In this document: positions 6,179 to 10,038 of the stretch, one piece after another
Layout: the number at the start of each line of letters is the position of its first letter
How positions within the stretch are numbered: position 1 is the first letter of the stretch
Source: Candidatus Poseidoniales archaeon
Lineage (GTDB): Archaea; Thermoplasmatota; Poseidoniia; Poseidoniales; Poseidoniaceae
Direction of reading: 5' to 3'
Length of the DNA stretch: 10,038 nt
Assembly (NCBI GenBank): GCA_009887135.1
Contig: QXYA01000110.1
Span: 1-10,038 of the forward strand
Program-made: the position numbers and the translations under genes
The notes under the pieces: model-generated
Databases searched by the model: none
Told to the model about the DNA's origin: nothing
Seen by the model: the letters and a program-made list of their open reading frames with translations, nothing else

Positions 6179-6598
6179 ATGAAACAACGAATTGAAATTG
6201 ATCATATAGGTATAGCAACGAATACATTGGAAGAAGGAAGTAAATTTTGGACGATATTAGGTCTCCAATCCCAAGGTCAAGATGACTTTGTTGAAGATCA
6301 AGGGGTTACGACTCGTTTTTTCCCATTATCTTCCTCAGATTCTAATCCCCCGACTATCGAATTATTGGAACCATCTGGTGCAGATACGCCTATTGGTAAA
6401 TTTCTTGTAAAGCGTGGAGAAGGTATTCAGCAACTTTGCTTATCCGTTGATAATCTTGAACAAATGATTGCACACCTCATTACTAATGGAATTAGAATGA
6501 TCGATGAAACACCGCGAAAAGGAGCACATGATTCTATTATTGCCTTTGTACATCCTAAAAGCACAGGCGGAGTTTTAGTCGAACTTAAACAAAGATAA
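6179..6598 (+). CDS. mce: Methylmalonyl-CoA epimerase
   Basis: This 139-residue vicinal-oxygen-chelate enzyme interconverts (S)- and (R)-methylmalonyl-CoA, supplying the mutase encoded just upstream. It has the two-module VOC fold: IDHIGIAT with metal ligand His9, TIELLEP with Glu61, GIQQLCLSVDNL (82-93) and FVHPKSTGGVLVELKQ with Glu135. In the best-known epimerases the third block reads GLHH or GIHH and its second His binds the metal. Here both are Gln (Gln84, Gln85), so one metal ligand appears to be replaced, though Gln is a possible ligand in VOC enzymes. Length and the MHPKSGKGVLIEL-like end are otherwise typical. The start is set by AGGTGAT four bases upstream of ATG 6179. Linkage to mcmA1 makes the assignment firm. 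Confidence 0.93.
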   Translation: MKQRIEIDHIGIATNTLEEGSKFWTILGLQSQGQDDFVEDQGVTTRFFPLSSSDSNPPTIELLEPSGADTPIGKFLVKRGEGIQQLCLSVDNLEQMIAHLITNGIRMIDETPRKGAHDSIIAFVHPKSTGGVLVELKQR

Positions 6599-6615
6599 GA
6601 GGCCGTTCGAGCATA

Positions 6616-6954
6616 ATGCTCTTAATCGTTCACGGTAACCAGCCGATGATGAGAAGTTGTATTGACCATTTGATGGCCTTGCCGCATATCGCAGGGCCAA
6701 GGATTCGCGAGGAAGCGGAATTCATTGCCCATCGGTTAGAGGTTCTACGCATCCATGGAGAAATAAGCAATGATGCTTTTCTTGACGCAGGTGCAATTCA
6801 AGGAGCATTCACTCTTATAGGGAATCTTGTAGAAATGGGAATACCTCAACGAGAAATTCAACAGGAGCTAAGAAATACTCTTGCAAGAGCAAAGCGTCTC
6901 GAAGAAAAACATCCTGGCTTAGATACTGCAATCGAAAACGGACGAGCCTCGTAA
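6616..6954 (+). CDS. Unrecognised 112-aa helical protein
   Basis: I do not recognise this protein. It is predicted mainly helical: after MLLIVHGNQPM come helices around 11-22, 29-48, 51-75 (NDAFLDAGAIQGAFTLIGNLVEMG) and 77-97 (QREIQQELRNTLARAKRLEEK). No cysteine pair, signal peptide or membrane segment is visible. It lies 17 bases after mce and 13 bases before the ABC ATPase, in the same direction, so it is probably in the same transcript. Position after mcmA1-mce makes a link to B12 or CoA metabolism thinkable, but it has no P-loop, so it is not the MeaB/ArgK GTPase chaperone often found there. The start is uncertain: no good Shine-Dalgarno site precedes ATG 6616, and ATG 6646 or 6649 are alternatives. 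Confidence 0.72.
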   Translation: MLLIVHGNQPMMRSCIDHLMALPHIAGPRIREEAEFIAHRLEVLRIHGEISNDAFLDAGAIQGAFTLIGNLVEMGIPQREIQQELRNTLARAKRLEEKHPGLDTAIENGRAS

Positions 6955-6960
6955 TCGAGG
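6947..6960 (+). promoter_or_regulatory. Hairpin joining a stop codon and the next gene's Shine-Dalgarno site
   Basis: CCTCG (6947-6951) and CGAGG (6956-6960) pair around the 4-base loop TAAT. The stem straddles the TAA stop (6952-6954) of the 112-aa gene and hides the GAGG that precedes the ABC ATPase start at 6968. A ribosome ending the upstream gene would open the stem, so translation of the two may be coupled. Confidence 0.4.
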
Positions 6961-6967
6961 GTTCAAT

Positions 6968-7792
6968 ATGAATGAAAACCTCCTTCATCTCACCGATGTG
7001 AGTAAATCCTTTGGCGATGTACAGGCCATTGAACATGTTTCTTTGAATATCCAAAACAAATCAGTTGTGGGTTTAGTTGGGGGTAATGGTGCTGGAAAAA
7101 CAACCTTGCTACGAATGATGGCTGGGATTTACAAACCAACGAAGGGGCGAGTTCATCTTAAAGATGGGAAAAATGTTGATGAAATGCGATCAGTATTGGG
7201 TGTAGTACCTGAATCAACGGGATTGTATTCCAAACTAACCGCTTGGGAGAATATACGATTTCATAGCAGAATTCATGGGGTAGAAGATTCAATTGCATGG
7301 TCCAGAACATTACGATTTGCAGAATTGCTTGATATTCAAGATAGCCTTCATCGATATACAGAAGGGTTTTCTCGAGGTATGCGTCAGAAAACAGCATTAC
7401 TTCGGGCATTAGCACATGGTCCAAGCATTCTCTTATTGGACGAACCTACTGCGGGATTGGATGTTACCTCGGCCCGAATTGTACGTAAGTTAGTTCAGAA
7501 ACTCAAAGATGAGGGAGGGACTGTTATCTACTCGACACATCATTTAGCGGAGGCTGAACAAGTATGTGATCGAATAATTATTGTTCACAATGGAACTATA
7601 CGCGCTGATGGGACTCCCGAAGAGCTACTCCAACTTACTGGTACCAATTCCCTCGAAGAAGCATATGTATCTCTAACTTCAGAAGTTGCTCGACCCAGAC
7701 AAGAGGATACGATAAGTCCCTCAAAATTCGCATTGCTATGGCGTCGGTTGTTTACACGAAGCCATCGTTACGAGGTGAACGAAGATGAGTAA
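6968..7792 (+). CDS. ABC transporter ATP-binding protein (NatA/CcmA type)
   Basis: This 274-residue cytoplasmic ATPase powers the permease encoded by the next gene. It has Walker A GGNGAGKTT (38-46), a signature FSRGMRQK (134-141), Walker B ILLLDEPTAGLD (154-165) and the switch His191 in STHHLAEAE. The Q-loop position has Glu (VVPESTGLY, 80-87) in place of Gln, as in many NatA-type ATPases. The FSRGM-Q signature and lack of a substrate-binding partner place it with ABC-2 exporters rather than importers. The C-terminal 40 residues (after LEEAYVSLTSE) form an extra tail with a basic stretch. The start has GAGGG eight bases upstream. It overlaps the permease gene by eight bases. The substrate cannot be told from sequence. 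Confidence 0.92.
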   Translation: MNENLLHLTDVSKSFGDVQAIEHVSLNIQNKSVVGLVGGNGAGKTTLLRMMAGIYKPTKGRVHLKDGKNVDEMRSVLGVVPESTGLYSKLTAWENIRFHSRIHGVEDSIAWSRTLRFAELLDIQDSLHRYTEGFSRGMRQKTALLRALAHGPSILLLDEPTAGLDVTSARIVRKLVQKLKDEGGTVIYSTHHLAEAEQVCDRIIIVHNGTIRADGTPEELLQLTGTNSLEEAYVSLTSEVARPRQEDTISPSKFALLWRRLFTRSHRYEVNEDE

Positions 7793-9005
7793 GATTCGAT
7801 TCGCACAAATGCGCATAGTGGCGAAGAAAGAGATCATGGAATTTGTACGTGATTGGCGTACAATCGTGGCATTAATACTGGTCCCATTGATGCTTTTCCC
7901 ACTTCTTTTCATTGCATTTCCTCTCGTCATGCAGAACGAAGCTGAGGAATTACAAGAACTAAATGTCGAGATACTCATTCAATCAGATTATATTGATGAG
8001 GACATACTGCAAGGGCTTAATCAGAGCAATATTTCTATCTCAATTGAGCCGTTGCCAACTGGGCTTAACAGCCTATCAGAACCATTGAATGAGTCATCAC
8101 TCTTACGCTCATATGAATATGATGCAATTCTACGACTTGAACAACGAAACGAAACGTGGTTCTATTCGGTCCTCTTCTTATCAACATCTGAACAGTCGAC
8201 GGAAGCTCGTAATAGAGTTCTTGACGTCCTCAATACTTGGGAAACGAATGAGACAATTGAACGAATAGAAGCGGGTGGATTAGATGCTAATTCAACATTA
8301 AATCCATTACGTTGGGATGGCAGTATTTCCGATGCTGATGTAGCAACTAAGGGCGAACAGGCAGGTATGCTCTTGTCTCTATTCATACCATTTGTATTGG
8401 CATTATGGACTGCATCTGCTGCTGTACAACCAGCCATCGATATGACCGTTGGGGAAAGGGAACGAGGAACTCTAGAATCCTTGTTGAGTCTACCTTTGTC
8501 ACGTTCCGAATTACTCATGGGGAAATGGCTGGCTGTTGTCACAATTACTGGAGTGGGAGTCGCTTTACAAGTCGCAGGTTTATTGTTCGGAATTGCCTTT
8601 TTGGCAGAGGATTTAGTTAATGTCCCCAGCATAAGTATCGGTTCTGTACTTTTGTTAACATTAGCCGTAGGCCTTTATGGAACAATGATTGTTGCACTCT
8701 ATCTCGCCTTAGCTATGCGTTCTAAATCCGTTAAAGAAGCAGGTACCGTACTAACGCCTATTACGTTGGCAATGATCGTACCTATTTTGCTAACACAATT
8801 CATCAATCTAGATGATGTGGAGTCCTTTTGGTTTGCAATTCCGTTTGTAAATGTTTTACTCGCTTTACGTGAACTGCTCCTGGACAGAGTCATTTTTGAA
8901 CACGTCATAATTTGGATCAGTGTTTCCATAGTTGTCTCATTCTTGACTATTCGATACGCTGCTAAGCAGTTTTCAAGGGAAGACATCGTAACATCAAGAT
9001 CATAG
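7785..9005 (+). CDS. ABC-2 type permease (NatB-like)
   Basis: This 406-residue membrane protein forms the channel part of the exporter with the upstream ATPase. The first membrane segment is at about 26-49 (IVALILVPLMLFPLLFIAF), then a large polar loop 51-190 probably outside the cell, then five or six segments near 193-215, 248-272, 284-310, 320-340, 347-366 and 374-392. The cytoplasmic coupling motif ERERGTLESLLSLPLSRSELL (224-244) is the ABC-2/NatB hallmark. The large loop between first and second segments also fits NatB. ATG 7785 lies inside the end of the ATPase gene, so the two are co-translated. Sodium export is known for NatAB of Bacillus, but the substrate here is unknown. No terminator is seen downstream. 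Confidence 0.9.
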   Translation: MSKIRFAQMRIVAKKEIMEFVRDWRTIVALILVPLMLFPLLFIAFPLVMQNEAEELQELNVEILIQSDYIDEDILQGLNQSNISISIEPLPTGLNSLSEPLNESSLLRSYEYDAILRLEQRNETWFYSVLFLSTSEQSTEARNRVLDVLNTWETNETIERIEAGGLDANSTLNPLRWDGSISDADVATKGEQAGMLLSLFIPFVLALWTASAAVQPAIDMTVGERERGTLESLLSLPLSRSELLMGKWLAVVTITGVGVALQVAGLLFGIAFLAEDLVNVPSISIGSVLLLTLAVGLYGTMIVALYLALAMRSKSVKEAGTVLTPITLAMIVPILLTQFINLDDVESFWFAIPFVNVLLALRELLLDRVIFEHVIIWISVSIVVSFLTIRYAAKQFSREDIVTSRS

Positions 9006-9010
9006 TATTC

Positions 9011-9020
9011 TTGATATATT
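9011..9020 (+). promoter_or_regulatory. TATA box of the ribbon-helix-helix gene (leaderless)
   Basis: TTGATATATT lies 20-29 bases before ATG 9040, and no Shine-Dalgarno site is seen between them. This is the spacing of a leaderless archaeal promoter, like that at 281-289, and suggests that the regulator, folE and queE form a transcription unit separate from the ABC transporter. Confidence 0.55.
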
Positions 9021-9029
9021 CGTATACGA
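9020..9029. promoter_or_regulatory. Palindrome TCGTATACGA, candidate operator
   Basis: This perfect 10-base palindrome sits between the TATA box and the start codon of the ribbon-helix-helix gene, where a bound repressor would block transcription. Its half TCGTATA also makes up the arms of the inverted repeat at 453-476. Self-repression by the adjacent regulator is a natural reading but is inference. Confidence 0.5.
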
Positions 9030-9039
9030 TGGGCAGAGT

Positions 9040-9213
9040 ATGCCTAAGGTAAGTTTAGACATGCCGAGTGAATTATTGAATGATCTTAAAAATCATGTTG
9101 GTGACGAGAAAAAATTCATCAGTGTAGCAGATGCAATACGTTCTGCTTGCAGGAAATTATTAGATCAACTCGATACAATAGATAAGCGACAAGGAAGATT
9201 AGAAGGTGAATGA
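9040..9213 (+). CDS. Ribbon-helix-helix (CopG/NikR-like) transcription regulator, 57 aa
   Basis: This 57-residue protein has the ribbon-helix-helix layout: an N-terminal strand PKVSLDMP (2-9) with alternating polar residues for DNA contact, helix A SELLNDLKNHVG (10-21), a turn with FISVADAI (26-33) where the N-cap Ser follows the usual pattern, and helix B through RSACRKLLDQLDTI (34-47). It is expected to bind DNA as a dimer. It lacks a sensor domain. The start at ATG 9040 is supported by the TATA box 20-29 bases upstream. Its end overlaps the Shine-Dalgarno site of folE, and its stop is one base before the folE ATG, so the two are tightly linked. It may repress its own promoter through the palindrome at 9020-9029. 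Confidence 0.8.
   Translation: MPKVSLDMPSELLNDLKNHVGDEKKFISVADAIRSACRKLLDQLDTIDKRQGRLEGE
9205..9209 (+). promoter_or_regulatory. Shine-Dalgarno site of folE
   Basis: GGTGA inside the last codons of the regulator gene ends five bases before ATG 9215. It selects ATG 9215 over GTG 9206, which would overlap the site itself. Confidence 0.55.
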
Positions 9214-9214
9214 C

Positions 9215-9787
9215 ATGACAACACGAGCAGAAGCAGAAGAAGCAGTAGATACACTCCTCAAATATTTGGAATCTGACTCTAAGCGAGAAGGATTGATGCG
9301 AACACCTGAGCGTGTAATCGATTCATGGGATGAAATATTTAGTGGTTACAAAACTAATCCGAAAGAAATTCTTGAAGCGACATTCAATGCCGAAGGATAT
9401 GACGGGATTGTATTGCTAAGTAATATCGAATTTCATTCTACGTGCGAGCATCACCTGCAACCATTTTCAGGGAAAGCGCATGTAGCATATATCCCAGTAG
9501 ATCGAATCGTAGGAATTTCAAAACTCGCAAGAATTGTGGAACATCACGCTCTAAGATTGCAAAATCAAGAGCGAATCACCAATGGAATTGCCAATGATTT
9601 AGTGGAGAATCTTTCTCCGCTCGGTGCTGCAGTAATTATTCAAGCGGCACACGGTTGCATGCGATGTAGAGGCGTTAAGAAACAAAATGCCATCATGACA
9701 ACAAGTTCAATGCGGGGTGTTTTCTTTGATAAACAAGAAGCTCGAAGTGAACTTATGCAACTCATTAGTAATTCTAATCAGAGATGA
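9215..9787 (+). CDS. folE: GTP cyclohydrolase I (type IA, FolE)
   Basis: This 190-residue cytosolic enzyme converts GTP to 7,8-dihydroneopterin triphosphate, with release of formate. It has the family N-terminal TPERV (30-34), the zinc motif STCEHHLQPF with Cys77 and His80, the YIPVDRIVGISKLARIVEHHA block (92-112), and the second zinc cysteine in HGCMRCRGV (Cys148). The ending TTSSMRGVFFD is typical. Length matches bacterial type I enzymes. Many archaea use MptA/FolE2 instead, so a FolE here may have bacterial roots. It is followed after four bases by queE, which points to the preQ0/archaeosine pathway; folate or pterin synthesis is also possible. The start at ATG 9215 has GGTGA five bases upstream. 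Codon use looks like its neighbours. Confidence 0.95.
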   Translation: MTTRAEAEEAVDTLLKYLESDSKREGLMRTPERVIDSWDEIFSGYKTNPKEILEATFNAEGYDGIVLLSNIEFHSTCEHHLQPFSGKAHVAYIPVDRIVGISKLARIVEHHALRLQNQERITNGIANDLVENLSPLGAAVIIQAAHGCMRCRGVKKQNAIMTTSSMRGVFFDKQEARSELMQLISNSNQR

Positions 9788-9791
9788 TGCT

Positions 9792-10038
9792 ATGACACAA
9801 TGTTCTCTTTCTGGAGATGCGATGATGGACGATGCAACAGATTTAGCCAAAGAATATCCTATTGTAGAAATATTCCATTCTGTTCAAGGTGAGGGGTATC
9901 ACGCAGGTATCCCGCATGTATTCGTACGATTTGGTTCTTGTAATCTGCGATGTTCTTGGTGCGATACTGATTTTGATACTCATGAAAGTATGACAGCAGT
10001 TGATATTCTTAGTGAAGTGTTGAAATTTGATTGCAGGC
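9792..10038 (+). CDS. queE: 7-carboxy-7-deazaguanine synthase QueE, 3' part cut by the window edge
   Basis: Only the first 82 codons lie in the window. QueE is a radical-SAM enzyme that turns 6-carboxy-tetrahydropterin into 7-carboxy-7-deazaguanine, on the route to preQ0 and, in archaea, archaeosine at tRNA position 15. The protein shows the family start YPIVEIFHSVQGEGYHAG (22-39), then FVRFGSCNLRCSWCDT with the 4Fe-4S cysteines Cys50, Cys54 and Cys57 in the CX3CX2C spacing, and the following DFDT. ATG 9792 follows GATGAT at 9783-9788, which contains the folE stop codon, so the two are likely coupled. The N-terminal 20 residues exceed most QueE proteins; ATG 9822 or 9825 are alternative starts. 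QueD and QueC are not seen. Confidence 0.94.
   Translation, partial: MTQCSLSGDAMMDDATDLAKEYPIVEIFHSVQGEGYHAGIPHVFVRFGSCNLRCSWCDTDFDTHESMTAVDILSEVLKFDCR

Noticed and set aside
6616..6954. MeaB/ArgK mutase chaperone next to mcmA1-mce
   Set aside because: The 112-aa product has no P-loop or other GTPase motif and is far too short.
6815..7424. Minus-strand frames opposite the 112-aa gene and the ABC ATPase
   Set aside because: They are shadows of the plus-strand ATPase and its neighbour, and have no start signals.
8162..8632. Minus-strand frame of 156 codons opposite the permease
   Set aside because: The plus strand encodes clear membrane segments and the ABC-2 motif here; the antisense product is Ser/Asn/Arg-rich and matches nothing.

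Overview
The window looks like chromosome from an AT-rich, free-living euryarchaeon. Marine Group II/III (Poseidoniales-like Thermoplasmatota) is my best guess, by inference only. The archaeal evidence is more direct: a Kae1-type tRNA modification protein, TATA boxes placed about 25-30 bases ahead of leaderless starts or a tRNA start, and internal operon genes that use GGTGAT-like Shine-Dalgarno sites. No mobile element, CRISPR array or rRNA was seen.

Left region (1-2095, all minus strand). The left edge cuts a tRNA-Val(GAC) that has its own TATA box. Upstream of it is a 50-residue zinc-ribbon protein (DUF5679-like) with a leaderless promoter. Next comes a gene-free stretch (258-497) with two inverted repeats, then a 107-residue protein that may have a dimeric alpha/beta-barrel (ABM-like) fold, then hutI, the imidazolonepropionase of histidine breakdown. 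No other hut gene is present.

Central region (2117-9005, plus strand). hutI and kae1 are divergent, with only 21 bases between their start codons. A long co-directional series follows: kae1, an unrecognised protein with a low-complexity N-terminus and a basic segment, a SlyD-like FKBP prolyl isomerase with a His-rich tail, the catalytic subunit of B12-dependent methylmalonyl-CoA mutase (mcmA1), methylmalonyl-CoA epimerase (mce), an unrecognised 112-residue helical protein, and a two-gene NatAB-like ABC exporter. mcmA1 and mce form a metabolic pair that links propionyl-CoA-derived methylmalonyl-CoA to succinyl-CoA. The B12-binding small subunit is not in the window.

Right region (9006-10038, plus strand). 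A 57-residue ribbon-helix-helix regulator, with a leaderless promoter and a palindrome between TATA box and start codon, runs directly into folE (GTP cyclohydrolase I) and queE (7-carboxy-7-deazaguanine synthase, cut by the right edge). FolE and QueE are the first and third steps towards preQ0, the precursor of archaeosine in archaeal tRNA. The palindrome ahead of the regulator shares half-sites with a perfect inverted repeat at 453-476, which suggests a possible small regulon.
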